Source: Lycorma delicatula (lineage: Eukaryota; Arthropoda; Insecta; Hemiptera; Fulgoridae). From it: a stretch of 64,000 nucleotides of DNA. Below are positions 25,637-37,975 of the stretch, piece by piece. Both the position numbers and the translations under genes were made by a program. The stretch spans positions 31,185,020 through 31,249,019 of the forward strand of contig NC_134464.1 of assembly GCF_047948215.1 (NCBI RefSeq). The letters run 5' to 3'. Numbering within the stretch: position 1 is the stretch's first letter; each line of letters opens with the position of its first letter. A model generated the notes under the pieces. That model worked only from the letters and a program-made list of their open reading frames with translations. It had not been told where the DNA came from and did not search any database.

Positions 25637-25735
25637 ATTTTTACTTCCTTGTACGAAGTAAAAGAAGTATTGTGATCGCGAAAAATTTCGGTTTCAGATT
25701 TCAACGGAAATACCCATTTTGACCTTAAACATTTT
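25637..25735 (-). repeat. ~700-bp noncoding repeat, copy f (terminal fragment)
   Basis: Only the hairpin terminus and about 100 bp of adjacent sequence remain, inverted relative to copy a. TACTTCCTTGTACGAAGTAA is followed by ATCGCGAAAAATTTCGGTTT-like sequence. Confidence 0.85.
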
Positions 25736-26947
25736 TACCTTCAACAAATTTCAAATAATTTAAACAATTATTTCAGAGGTGTCCATGCATTGAAAAACAT
25801 TTTATACGTAAACTGATATCTCGAGTTCCAAATATCACATCAAAACGATTTTGTTTTAATAAAAATAACAGTTTTGCAACAATAAAAAAAATGACTTTCA
25901 TTGCAAAAGAAAAAAAGATATAACATTTTCCAGTAATGAAACTTATATCGTGTGGCTCCTGGGTGGTCTCAATATTTAGTACATGAAATGAAAATCGATA
26001 AAATAATACTATCTTTTGGTATTGTCATCATCTCAACGACGTATAGAATGACAGTATATATAACAAGGCAATTGAAAGAAAACGACTGTTAGGAGTTACA
26101 GTACGGTTCTCCTTGTTGTTTCCTCTTACGGCACGCGCCGCATTACTATTATTCTAGGATAATTTACAGGAAGTAAAATAACGTAAGGCCTCACAAGAAG
26201 CCACTTTAATGAAAAAGGAAACTACCCTCCCTTTTATTAAATGTAACGCACTCAAATTTCTTTCTATTCAATCCCTTAGAACTGAAAACTATTTACATTA
26301 TAATGTTCATAACAATGTAACAAATTAATATTTATTTTTTTTTTAACAAAAATAAAAAAATTTTAATTAAAAAAAAAATTATGAAAATAATATTTTTTTT
26401 TAATGCACAAAAGTTCTCGTGTAAACTACGATACTCTGGCTGTTATATGTTTATAGTTAATGAAGCGCCTCCTAGCAAGGAAAACAGCCGTATGCGTCTA
26501 CTTAAAATTGTTGCTTCTATTTTTTCTACACTTCATTAGTAAATAATCATTATAAAAAATAGAAAAAAGAGATTATTTACCGGTATATCTTAGAGATAGA
26601 CCGTCTTTCTTAATCTCATATTCTATTAACTTCGAATGAACAAAAAAAAAATTCGGGAAAACCAAAATGTATAGTGTCCCGAGGTGCGAATGAAAAACCT
26701 CTGTTAAAGAGAAAAAGAAAAACAGCTAATAAGTGGGAGAAGGACTGCAAATGATAAAACTGCAAGAAGAAAAAAGAAAAATGATGACGATTTCAATGGA
26801 GATGTTACGATCTGAATTAATAGATTTCTGAAATACTTAAACAAGAATTAAACTGTAGGAATTTATGATTCATCATCTTATTTGTTATGTTATTTAGAAA
26901 TTGAAATGATTAAACTTTACACATCGTAAGTATGCAATACTATGAGA

Positions 26948-27535
26948 TTAAAAAATCTGATGTGGACACCACATGACTTCCTTATCCGCCTATTAAATTA
27001 CATGTATACATTTTTTAAAGTATATAAAATTTTATTTCACTAATAAATTCTGAACATTTTTTTTTACAATCAGAGGTTAATAATTATTAATAAATCAATA
27101 TATTTAAATCTAAAAAAAGTCGGAAAAGGAGTCGGATTCGAACCGATGTGTCTTCCCCTTGTAAGATCCAAATATTTCATTAATTAAAATTTTATTTGGC
27201 TATAACTCTAGAACCAATGAAAGTAAGTACCACTTATACTGTTGAAAACCTCTCAATGAGAGCTTATTACTGCAGTTAAGAAAAATTCCAAAATTGAAAT
27301 TTTTTGGGTTTTGGGCTTTTTTGGATAGTTTTGGTCCAATCGATTGCAATCAAAAGGGGAGGTGCACAACTAGATGTTACAACAGTCCTAAATAAAAAAA
27401 TTCAACATCCTATGGATAATCGTTTTTCAGTTATGCGATCGATACACGTACGTACAGACGTCACGTCGAAACTAGTCAAAATGGATTCAGGGCTGGTAAA
27501 AATAGATATTTCTATTGAAATCTGAAAACCGATTG
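26948..27535 (+). repeat. ~700-bp noncoding repeat, copy b (right end missing)
   Basis: Starts AAAATCTGATGTGGACACCA and matches copy a through the GGGCTTATTACTGCAG-like and GATGTTACAACAGTCCTAAA blocks, then stops before the terminal hairpin. It carries a perfect B-box complement, GGATTCGAACC at 27134-27144. Confidence 0.9.
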
Positions 27536-28405
27536 ATTTTAACACAGTAAAATAAATTATGAAACGTAGAAAATGGACTACCAGATAACAATTCAGAGAT
27601 CAGATCGTTTTATTGGAAATTTTATGTTCTATAGATCTAAAAAAAATAATTTACTATTCGTAACAATGATGAAAAAAGAATAAGATTTAAGTTGCACGGT
27701 ATAAAACTGATCTTTTTTCATTAAGTGATCGGTAATATAACATTTTTTTTTCGTTCATGAATACTATAATACAAGGAAATTAATAAGAAACTTAATTCGT
27801 TGTCCGCTTGTTTGATTTACTAGCACAAATTAACATTTTCCAATCGATATGAAAATGTATAACGAAACTAGAATTCTTTGAATTCAACCCGCAGGTTAAA
27901 TGGATGATCCCTTTGTATTCTCCAACAGGTTTTAAAACATCACTAGAAAATAACGTATTAAAAACTAAAAAAAAATCTAGTTCAATGGAAAATAATGAAA
28001 TTATTGTATTATAAAAAAAAATGCCGCAACATGCACGTTATACACATCAGTGAATTTTTCAAAACTGAACACTGAAAGGAAGGGAAGAGCTGAGCTTCCC
28101 AGAAACGTATTGTCGCATTTCATATACGTAATATCTCTTTCACCCACTCGCAGAGCGAGTGCAACATGTACGTCGACCGGTGCCGTAAGGCTATGGTAAA
28201 TACAGATTGCGCATGCGTCACGATTCGGCAATGTTAACACCCGGTTTAATGGTAGTGGTGGCTTGTTATAACAGCCAATGACTAAGAAAGATAAGATCCC
28301 TACAAGCAAAATCTAGCATTCAACTGAAATATGCCGTAATGATTATTTTTTTTTTTTTAAGAATCGAAACGAAATTAAAATTTTATATATATATATATAT
28401 ATATA

Positions 28406-28974
28406 GAGTGTACCACGAAGAGGTATACGCTTTTGATTTTGTATCACTCACCTATCCCCCCATCGATTCTATTGAAAATTTACAGACCTATTGACGAAGA
28501 TTCTATAAATATTCTGTGAAAATTTCAACCTTCCAGGATTTACAGAAACAAAATAACGGCTTTCAAATAAATATATAAATTTCAGATAAACCATATTATT
28601 TATCCATTACAAAATAGTTGGTAAAAATGATTAAAAACTTTTAATTAAAAAGTTGTTCAAATTTAATAAAACAAGTTAATTAGTCATAACCGTGATTAAT
28701 TATCTAACTTTTTTAAATTATTCTGCTTCTAATTATCATCTATTTTTAATCATTTTTACCAGTTATTTTGTAATGAATAAAAAATATGTATATCTGAAAT
28801 TGAAATTTTTATTTGAAAGCAGCCATTTTGTTTCTATATATCCTAGAATGTTGAAATTTTCAAAGAAACTTTTTAAAACCTCCGTTAAAAGATCTATAAA
28901 GTTTCAATAGAATTGGAGGGGGGATTGGCGAGTGAAAATAAACCAAAAACGTAAACTCATTGTGGGACACGGTG
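28406..28974. mobile_element. Fold-back MITE with ~280-bp arms
   Basis: The two halves are inverted copies of each other over almost their full length. For example TCTATTGAAAATTTACAGAC on the left matches the complement of the right arm near 28880-28915. The ends read GAGTGTACCACG and, on the complement of the right end, CACCGTGTCCCAC, each flanked by TA. There is no coding sequence. TA flanks and GTGT-rich ends suggest mobilisation by an IS630-Tc1-mariner enzyme (inference). Confidence 0.85.
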
Positions 28975-28979
28975 TATAA

Positions 28980-29899
28980 GAGGTCTGTTAAAAAAATAAC
29001 AGAACTTTTTTAATTACGTGTCAACGGAGATATTTAGTGTCGTGCGGTTGGCAATGCTTGTTCCGCAAAATCTCCTCTGTAACCACATGTTCTTGGATTG
29101 TTGATATCTCGTTTATTTTTGTATTATTGTTATTTGAGTGCAACGTGTTTAAGTATTAGTAGCGATTTTTGTAATGTGGGATTTTTTGATGATTGAACTT
29201 TTGTGTGGATGTCGTAGCCGTAAACCCACCTTTCGTCTTCCTTTACGATCCTTTGAATGAATGTTTCATCGTCATCGGTTTGTTCAAGGAGTTGCCAGCA
29301 ATTGTCCACTCGAGTTCTTTCTGCTGTTCGGTCGTCAAACGAAGAACAAACTTTGCTGCAACTCGACGCATGTTCAATTTTTCAGTCAAAATGTTACGGC
29401 ATGATCCAATCGAGATGCTAACTCTTTCTACAAGTTCTCTGACAGTCAATTGGCGATTTGCACGCACCAGATCGTTGATTTTCTGAACGTGTGTGTCATC
29501 AGTTGAAGTCGAAGGCCTTCTCGGTCAAGGGTCATCTTCAATTGACTGACGACCACTTTTAAATCGTGAAAACGATTCGCAGCATTGCATACGACCAAGA
29601 GAATCATCTCCTTAAGCTTGTTTCAAAACTTGAAAAGTTTCTGTGAAGGTTTCCCTAGTTTTACGCAAAATATTACGTTGTATCGTTGCTTCCGAAAAAC
29701 GCACATTACAAAAATCGCTACTAATACTTAAACACGTTGCACTCAAATAACAATGATAAAAAACCTAAAGGAGATATCAACAATCCAAGAACATATGGTT
29801 ACACAGGAAGTAATACGGAACACAATATTGCCAACCGCACGTCACTAAATATCGCTGTTGGCGCGTAATTTACGGTCGATTATTTTTTCAACAGACCTC
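28980..29899 (-). mobile_element. Internally deleted mariner-like element with ~200-bp TIRs
   Basis: The ends begin GAGGTCTGTTAAAAAAATA on the left and GAGGTCTGTTGAAAAAATA on the complement of the right. Similarity between the two ends continues for roughly 200 bp, including TGTTCTTGGATTGTTGATAT and TTAAGTATTAGTAGCGATTT. Between them is a minus-strand transposase remnant lacking the catalytic part. It starts only a few bases from the fold-back MITE to its left, so two mobile elements are back to back. Confidence 0.85.
29243..29467 (-). pseudogene. Mariner-like transposase fragment (helix-turn-helix part)
   Basis: An open minus-strand stretch including RANRQLTVRELVERVSISIG, then SCRNILTEKLNMRRVAAKF and VLRLTTEQQKE. 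This is the second helix-turn-helix and linker typical of mariner transposases just before the first catalytic Asp. The DDD catalytic core is not present between the inverted repeats, so the element could only move with help from another transposase. Confidence 0.85.
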
Positions 29900-30386
29900 A
29901 TGTGTACACGGGTATATATATTTAAGTACCGCGCGAATATTATCATTTCAATTTTCCCCTTCTTTTCTTCCATATTTCTTTCGTCACTTTACGGTCTTTT
30001 TTTCTTTATTTAGACACACTGAGGTTAAGAGTACTTCTCTTCTACTACAGGAACCCATGAGTTCTTTACTACTTCTTCTCATTTCTGAAAACAGCCTTTT
30101 TCTGATATACTTCTTCAGCCCTTTCATCTGTGTAATACAGCCATCTAAAATTGTGAAATACCAAAATTTATCAAAATGTTTTATTTTTTAATCGTTCTGA
30201 GTCCATTCGGATGGTGTGAGTAAAGAAATTTAATTTTCTCTTTGAAACAGTTGTTTCTAAATCTTCTTTATTTTTTATACATTTCAAACAAAAAAAAAAT
30301 TAATCAAAATAATTATAATTGAATTAAGCTGATAAATCATTTAAAGAAATTTTGTCTGTGCGTAGGTGTGTACATACCAACGCGCG

Positions 30387-30392
<6 letters not shown>

Positions 30393-30422
<30 letters not shown>
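30393..30422. repeat. (CA)n microsatellite
   Basis: A 30-bp pure dinucleotide tract preceded by GCGCGTGCGCG. Confidence 0.95.
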
Positions 30423-30424
<2 letters not shown>

Positions 30425-30571
30425 ACCACAAACCCACTTTTTATTTGCATAACCATAGCTATAGTTTACCAATGACTTCAACTCCAATTTTTTTTTTTTT
30501 TTTACAACCGCATACATCCATTATCAACCATTATATCCTTTATAATCGGAAAATATGTCATTTTAATTTCA

Positions 30572-30603
30572 AACAAGCATATATATATATATATATATGC
30601 TTG

Positions 30604-30664
<61 letters not shown>
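30572..30664. repeat. (AT)n tract with embedded perfect palindrome
   Basis: AACAAGCAT at 30572-30580, a TA run, then ATGCTTGTT to 30605 form a perfect palindrome. About 55 bp of further (AT)n follows. It could extrude as a cruciform. Confidence 0.95.
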
Positions 30665-30669
<5 letters not shown>

Positions 30670-31399
30670 AACGTGTAGGTTGCAAAATCATTAGGTCTAT
30701 AAATTTTTAAAAGGAATATAAAAATATTTAAATCTTTGAATGCTCAATTGATACGTAAAAGAAAAAAAAGTTGATAAATGACAGACGATAGCCTCTACTA
30801 TTATATTTAAGATAATCAAAGTATAGTTCTAAGATTAAAAAAAAGTATTGTGAAACAAATATATCAACAAATGAGATGTCGAAACAATCAAGTCTTCTAT
30901 TGTTTAATAAAGACAGTCGATCAATCGTCACAAACAGTTACCCATGACACGAAAAAAAATAACAGGAACATAATAAGAGAAAAATCTTAACAATACTTCT
31001 TTTAATCTGCCATGATGTTAAAAAATATTATCGGAGAATACGTATCCTGATAAATTATCTATCTACAAATTACTACCAAGCAGAATATTGTGGTTCAGCC
31101 TAAAAGAATTCAACAAATAAACAAAAATGTAATATTAAAATGACGTCTCCTACGATATACAATAGTAAAAAAGCTGACATTTTAGTCAATCTTAATTGTA
31201 CTATATACTCATATTATATCTTCGCAGATAAATTTGAAGTTTAATAAATAAAATAAATTAATTAAATATGTCTTACAAAAACTTTTACGTATATAAAAAA
31301 TAAAAGCAATACTTGAGCTGCCTGCTAAATTATTTTTTCATTTAACTAGGAGCCATTTGTTTAACTCCCATATTTGAAACCAGAACTTTTAATGAGCAT

Positions 31400-31920
31400 A
31401 CAGGCATACACTAAGCATACGGTGTTCGCAAGCGAACAGCGGTCTCAACGTCCGCAAGCACAAGTATGCCTTAAAACATCTATGATGTAAGGATCCGGGT
31501 TAACTTATACCCTAGTTCCCCGTGTTTGCGGTCCATCCCTGGATTCGGGAACGGTCTATAGATCCATCTGCCCTTCGTCGACCGATCCCTTAACTATTAT
31601 TACCTGCGGATAAGCCATGCCTCCGTATCCATGTCACTCGCACCCCTGTACATCTCCTCCTTCTTCTGAACGAGGGAAATCCAGGAATGCAAGACAGGTG
31701 ACTATTGTGGCAGATGATTCACTACCCGCAGCGTACCCGAAAGGAGACAGTCCTATGCAACCGGCTAAGAACTGCACAAGTACAGGGCGACGGACCAGAC
31801 TGGTGCTCCGTACAAAAGTTACAAGAACACCACCTGGGAATTCATTTCGATGTGCGGGGACTTCTGATATTGGTCATAATCCGACTGATGGCGGCTGCCG
31901 TTTTTTTACGTGTCACTTAA
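31400..31920. other. GC-balanced unclassified retroelement-like block
   Basis: About 500 bp with composition unlike the flanks, from GCATACGGTGTTCGCAAGCG to GATGGCGGCTGCCGTTTTTT. A 114-codon plus-strand open frame (31617-31961) has no family motif that I recognise and runs into a SINE tail, so I do not call it a gene. It may be the leader of a LINE or part of an LTR element. Confidence 0.35.
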
Positions 31921-31944
31921 ACCCGTTTTTATATATTCCCCTTT

Positions 31945-32217
31945 TTTTCCTGTTTAGGTAATTACCGTTCAGATAATACTTCAGAGAATGATATGTATTA
32001 GTAAATGAAGTGTAGTCTTGTACAGTATCAGTTCGACCATTCCTGAGATGTGTGGTTGATTGAAACCCAACCACCAAAGAATACCGGTATCCACGATTTA
32101 GTATCAAATCCGTGTAAAAATATCTGACTTTAGTAGGACTTTTGTAGGCTGGAACTCTCGACTTCCAAATCAGCTGATTTGGGAAGACGCGTTCACCACT
32201 AGACCAAGCCGGTGGGT
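31945..32217 (-). repeat. tRNA-derived SINE type B, full-length copy
   Basis: On the minus strand the head is CCACCGGCTTGGTCTAGTGG, an A-box-like start, followed by the CAGCTGATTTGG block and a weak B box (GAGAGTTCCAGCC). Then come a body containing CTTTGGTGGTTGGGTTTCAA and a tail with TCTGAAGTATTATCTGAACG, ending in TAAACAGGAAAAAAAG. Nearly identical to the plus-strand copy at 32720-33018, 0.5 kb away in inverted orientation. Some tail sequence (CCGGAGG) is deleted here. Confidence 0.9.
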
Positions 32218-32421
32218 TGTTTTTATGTATCCCACCACCCGAGATACTTCACTACAGGTGAAGGGTGAACTAACACTAAGCAATTAACTGATTATTAATT
32301 TCTCAATATAAAATCGTAAACGCAAAATATATATTTTTAAATTACAGAAAAATAGAAATAATTATAAATATGTAGTAAAAGTTTATATATTTAAAATTAT
32401 TCTCTATTTAAAACAATAATA

Positions 32422-32475
32422 CAGTGGGACCTACGAATGACGAGTTCGCTTGTGACAAGAACTTGGTTGTAACAA
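32422..32475 (+). repeat. Tigger/pogo-like terminal inverted repeat (tentative)
   Basis: CAGTGGGACCTACGAATGAC, then GAGTTCGCTTGTGAC and AACTTGGTTGTAACAAG, is the style of pogo/Tigger termini (CAGTG start, CGAG and AACTTGGTT-like blocks). It is preceded by TA. I could not find the matching right end, although Tigger coding sequence in the same orientation appears at 33464-33859. Confidence 0.4.
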
Positions 32476-32719
32476 GAAAAATCCGGGATTTCTTTGGTTT
32501 TCTATGTCATTCATAATAAATTAACTTCCTTTTAGCGTGGTACCGACGCATAATAAACTTGGTTATTACGAGCATTTCCATTTTAATACTGTAATTCAAA
32601 AACGTTAATGACAACCAAATAATCTCAACGCCCGTGAAATTTCATTTCTTCATTTACGATTTATACGTACAGATTGTGACATTTTATGTGAGGCTTGTTC
32701 ATGTCAGATTTGAACGGGG

Positions 32720-33018
32720 GAACCCACCGGTTTGGTCTAGTGGTGAACGCGTCTTCCAAAATCAGCTGATTTGGAAGTCGAGAGTTCCAGCCTACAAAAG
32801 TCCTAATAGTCAGTTATTTTTACAAGGATTTGAATACTAGATCGTAGATACCGGTGTTCTTTGGTGGTTGTGTTTCAATTTACCACACACCTCAGGAATG
32901 GTCGAACTGAGACTGTACAAGACTACACTTCATTTACACTCATACATATCACCCTCATTCATCCTCTGAAGTATTATTTGAACGGTAATTACCGGAGGGT
33001 AAACAGGAAAAAGAAAGA
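32720..33018 (+). repeat. tRNA-derived SINE type B, full-length copy
   Basis: Head AACCCACCGGTTTGGTCTAG, then TGGTGAACGCG, the CAGCTGATTTGG block, body CTTTGGTGGTTGTGTTTCAA, and tail CATCCTCTGAAGTATTATTT then GAACGGTAATTACCGGAGG and an A-rich end with AAAAAGAAAG. This is the best copy for defining the family. Confidence 0.93.
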
Positions 33019-33463
33019 TCTGAAGGGTGAACAAAAGATTTGCAACATGACGTTGCATAGTACGTACAATTCAAGTTCCATTGCGGTATTGAAAAGTCTG
33101 GTAGTTATTTTAATTATTGGGGTTTCTTCTGTTTGAAAGATTCCAGGAATGATTGGGACCAAACAATTATACTTCAAGATCACCCAATCAGGTACATCGA
33201 ACTCTATAGCACGTTTTATACGATTTAAGTGAAAGTCTGAAGAGGAGCCTGGTTAGAGATAAATTTTACATGTCCTATCCCCACTGGTCTAATTCAGTAG
33301 TCATAATTTTCAGTTTAAAAATACAGTACTATACCGGAAAATCAGTTAAACAAACAGTATTGCGTTAAAGTGATTATCGGATACCCAGTAGCCAAATATA
33401 GTACAGTAATACAGTCGTCGCGTCAGTGAATGCGTTTTCATTTTAGTCTTTCTTGCTAAAAAA

Positions 33464-33859
33464 ATATGGTACGGAAGATTTACATGAAGAAGACGATATA
33501 CCACTCTCAGAACGGATTCAAACTCTTAACTCGACAAAAAATCAGCCTTTCAAGAATATTCGATAGATAACTACGCAACAGCCAATGACGACATAGATAT
33601 TCCAGAAATTCCGACTGATGAAGACATTATTACTGAGGAAACTCATAGTCATACAGGTGATAGCGAAGCTTAAACTGAAAACGAATATGAATCTACAACT
33701 CTCCCAGTCGTATCAATGATTAACGCCAAAGAATGTTTTAAAAAATTAACCGAGTTTAGTAAGACTAATAATGCAAGTGACGAATTTGTGGAGCTCTTGA
33801 ATAAACTACAAAATTGTGTTGATGATTGCAGGTATAAGATTATTAAAAAACAAAAATAA
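33464..33859 (+). pseudogene. Tigger/pogo-like transposase C-terminal remnant
   Basis: Reads YGTEDLHEEDDIPLSERIQT, then after a frame change YSIDNYATANDDIDIPEIPT and an acidic stretch, a stop codon (TAA at about 33671), then PVVSMINAKECFKKLTEFSK and a final stop at 33857-33859. Acidic tails followed by a helical block (A-x-E-C-F-x-x-L) after the DDE core are usual in Tigger/CENP-B-related transposases. The catalytic region is not present, and there are at least one shift and one internal stop. Confidence 0.65.
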
Positions 33860-34544
33860 ATGATTATTTTAAGGCTAATTAGTTTGCATGCGCAATTAGA
33901 TTTTGACGTATTCTGTTAGAATGAAGAAAAAATAGATTAGAATGATTTTTTAGATTTAATAAATACAATTTGTACGTAAAAACGTGTCATAGAAATTTTT
34001 ACGTGATGTTCATTTGTTACTTTCCTCGATGATTTTGGTAAGTTTTACTGCACATCTATTACCACTTTTTTCTTTTTTTTTTTTTTGCTAATTCATTGAA
34101 TTCTAATAGTTTTGGTTAAAAGCAAAACGTATTAGCGTCTAAAAATTGAGTTACATCTAAATTTTATTTGTGAGTTTATAATATAAAACACATCTATATT
34201 TTATTTTAAAACAGCTTTCTTAGGTATACAGTATATTTGTTGTATTATAATAGATAATAACGGCGGAAACATTAACGATTACGAGGTGGCAACTTGAAAG
34301 TACCGAGCACTCGGCTGTAAGAAACATATTTGATCGACCCCTTTAATTTTATTATACCGTTTTCCTGTAAAGTTAAAAAAAAGCAGAATGATAAGGTTTT
34401 AGTTCAATTTATTTAAAAATTATAATATAACTTTTTACACTGGCAAGTAGCATTTGATCCTCTCTATAATAAATTAAACAAACATTTTCTTATTCGGCTA
34501 TCAGAATAAACGTGGACAAACATAATGAGACAAGTTTTTAGTTA

Positions 34545-34710
34545 GCCGGCCTCCGTGGCGCGAGTAGTAGCATCTCGGCCTATCATCCAGTGGTCCCGGG
34601 TTCGAATCCCGGTCAGGCGTGGCATTTTCACACACGTTACAAATCATTCATCTCATCCTCTGAAGCAATACCTAACGGTGGTCTCGGAGGTTAAACGATT
34701 AAAAAAAAAA
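34545..34710 (+). repeat. tRNA-derived SINE type A
   Basis: A box TGGCGCGAGTAG at 34556-34567 and a perfect B box GGTTCGAATCC at 34599-34609, 31 nt apart, as in a tRNA gene. The head continues GGTCAGGCGTGGCATTTTCA. The tail (CATCCTCTGAAGCAATACCT, then AACGGTGG) is close to that of the type B SINEs, and it ends in an A run. It is not a functional tRNA: the acceptor stem does not close and the tail is SINE-like. Confidence 0.93.
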
Positions 34711-37700
34711 TTTTAATAGAAAGATACATTTTTATAACTCTTTTAAATAATTATTTGGATTAGGTTATAAAATAACGTCTTCGGATTTTTTTAAACAAAT
34801 TCCATTCGCAAAATTCAATATAAAATAGTTGACGGAATAAATTAAGGCACACGTATAAATAAATAAAAGATGCAAATTTTACACGTAGCATATTAAAACT
34901 ATAACACATATTAAAACTATAGCATCCCAAAATATTAATTTAATATGAAATTTTTTATAAAACAAACGAACAAACATGTGATAGACTGAATATATTATTC
35001 GACAACATACTCAACGGGTTCTCTAACATTTTTAACGAGGGTGCCATTAATAAAGTACTTAACAATTAATTTAAGTAATTCTACAAAATTATATAAAATA
35101 TTAATTCCAATGAAGAATAAGCAGTAAAATTCAGAATAACTATTCTTCTCTAAGAGTAACTTCTACGAAATTTAAAAATGACTCGTTCAACAATTTTAAA
35201 ACTTCATCACTTAAGAGAAGACAATTTTTTTTTTAATAATTTTATATTTAGTCGAAAAAATTATAAGTAAAAATTTATAGAATATATAAATAAACAAATC
35301 GATACGCATAAAAATTATTAAAATAATTTTCTTTTTCACAAATTCAGAACTGAAATTTTTCATCGATCTTAATTAAGTAGTTACAATTTTTTAACATAAA
35401 ACACCTTTCTTTAACCACGATGTGAGGAATGACTTGTGAACTTTAGATCATTAAAAAACAACTTTTATCCAAAACAACCAAATATTTTTTTTCATTATTT
35501 CTATTTCATCTATTATCGACTAATATTTTTTATAATAGTAGCTGATAAAGTGTTTTGAAACTGATAATAAAATGATTTTAAAGATGATCTGAAAATAATC
35601 ACGAAGTACTAAAAATAAGAACCCAACTTTATTCTCTAAAACAAATATATTATAACATTTTATAAAAATCGTACAAACCATTTGTGAGAAATTTTAAATT
35701 TGTAAAAAAATTTACCATTCAAATCTGTTTTATATTAAGTAATCGTTTTTGCATTTTTGAACTAATTATTTAAAATAATATTTAAAACCGACTGTCTAAA
35801 TTAAAAAATGTAATAATGAAATATTTTATATGAATAAAATACAATAATTAAAAGTCGTATTCCCTTGTTAAATTGATACAGCTTACACAAATACAGGAAA
35901 AGAAAAAGTATAAATCTTTCTTATGGCTTTAACGCAAATAAAACAATTGATATACAAGAAACATCAGTCATGGTAGCAATATCTAAGCGTAATAATGTTT
36001 CCCATACAATTAATTAGTCTCTGTCAAGAACAGAGTGATGTTGTATCACATGCAGGGCTGAATATAACCTGCAGTTTCGGTGGGGTTTGGTATGGTGATT
36101 CGCAACCATTTGGCTCAAAGAAGAAGGCAAAGTGGGGAACCACTTCGCTTTTTTTGGCACGAAAAGCTTGTTAGTCTTGAGAATGAATATGTCATTTTCG
36201 GTAGTGACTTTTGACTTATTTAGAATAATCGTTAGAATCGCTTAGAATAATCGTTATGCTTTTTTTATAGTCTGCTTAAAATCGAGGGTCTATATTTTTT
36301 GTAACGTTGTACAGGTAAAAAAATTATTTATTTATGAAGAATTTAAATTCCGGTTGGTAATAATAATAAAACTATATATTATTTTAGAATATTTTCAGTA
36401 AGTGAAAGAAATATTTTATTTTATTACATCTTTGGACATTCGAATTAAAAAGATTTAGCTGTATATAGGATATATATATATATATATATCCTACAGTGTA
36501 ACTAAAAAGTAAATAAGAAATTTTTTTAAATAAATTATGTGTTATTTATAGTCTATAACATAATAAATTACTTTCAAACTGGAAAAAAATTAACAAGAAA
36601 AGTTTTAAAAAAAAAATCACAAAACGTACTTGGGTAATTTTATCAAAAAATACAAAAAACCTCGTAAAAGAGTATCTTCCCCGTCCCATCACACACACAC
36701 ACACGCGGGCGCACACACAAACACACACACACACAAATCGAAAAGCAGCGCGTGTGAATCGGCTAAGAACAGAAAGATAAAGAGTTAAAAAGACTATGGA
36801 GAGAGAGGTAGGGGGGAGGGGAAAGGAACTTAAAAGAGTGCTCGTAGATTAAGACAACCTAACTGGCCATATAAGGTAATAGACAAGGTCAAACAGTATA
36901 TATATGTACGACCAACAAGCGGCTCAGTCGTTTTAAACACACACACACACACATATGCATCAAAAATGCACATAGACACACACATATACAAACATATTCA
37001 TACAACTGATTATGATATTAATGTGTTCACGAATAACAGCATAGCGAAGCAGCACACCATCTGACTTCAAAATGTAATGAACTTAAGAACTAATTAAACA
37101 CCACTGGAAATAAAATAAAATTAGTCGTTTTCGATTACAAGATTCAGGCTATATCGTATGTATGTGTGTGTGTGTGTACGCGCAGGTGCACGAGTGTAAA
37201 TTAAAGAAGGAAAGTGCTTTTTCATGATGATTATCATTATAATACACTATAACTTTAATTAAAAAAAGGAAGGAAAAAATAAAAACGAGACTAAAATTTT
37301 TTTTAAATCGTTAGTCATTATTATAAGCAAAAAAATGTAACAGCTCTTAAACGCCTTAAAAATTCATCCATTATGTAATAATAAAATATATATTAAGGTA
37401 ATCAAGAAACAACGGACCTGATAACGAAGGTACATTCATTTTATACACTAAGAAAATATATGCATGATTTGTTCATATAATAATAATAATAATAATAATA
37501 ATAGCTGAAAATTATTGTACTACGTGTAGTACCACATAAATAATAAACAAATTCCACATGTAATAATTAAAAACAACATTCTAACTAACAAACAATATTA
37601 TAAATTATCATAAAAACGTTTATCCGTTTAATCAATTTACTTAATCTAAATTAATTGTAAACAATTAATTTTTATAACATATGAAATAATGGAGTATATA

Positions 37701-37975
37701 AAATAAGTTATTTAACACGAATCCATTATAAAATAAAGCCATTAAATAGTACACTTTTTTAAAGGAATCAGTTTAAAAAATTCCTGTAGGCGTATACAAT
37801 CTCTATATTTATCATTAAAAAGATATACAAATAGAACAAAAAAAAAATCTAACCAAATTTAAAAAAATATATAAAAGTAAAGGTTTTACAATTTTAACAA
37901 AATAATATGATGAAATTCATCAATCTCCCGCCACGAATTTTCATTAATCCGCTAAATAAATTACGGAAAATATCA

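Noticed and set aside
28001..28309. 102-codon minus-strand open frame
   Set aside because: No domain or conserved pattern, ends in low-complexity sequence; an NRF-1-like GCGCATGCGTC near 28210 is suggestive but no gene follows.
31377..33018. CRISPR-like or other prokaryotic repeat array
   Set aside because: Repeats here are dispersed SINEs in both orientations, without regular spacers.
34545..34620. Genuine tRNA gene
   Set aside because: A and B boxes are good, but the acceptor stem does not pair and the sequence continues into a SINE tail shared with other copies.
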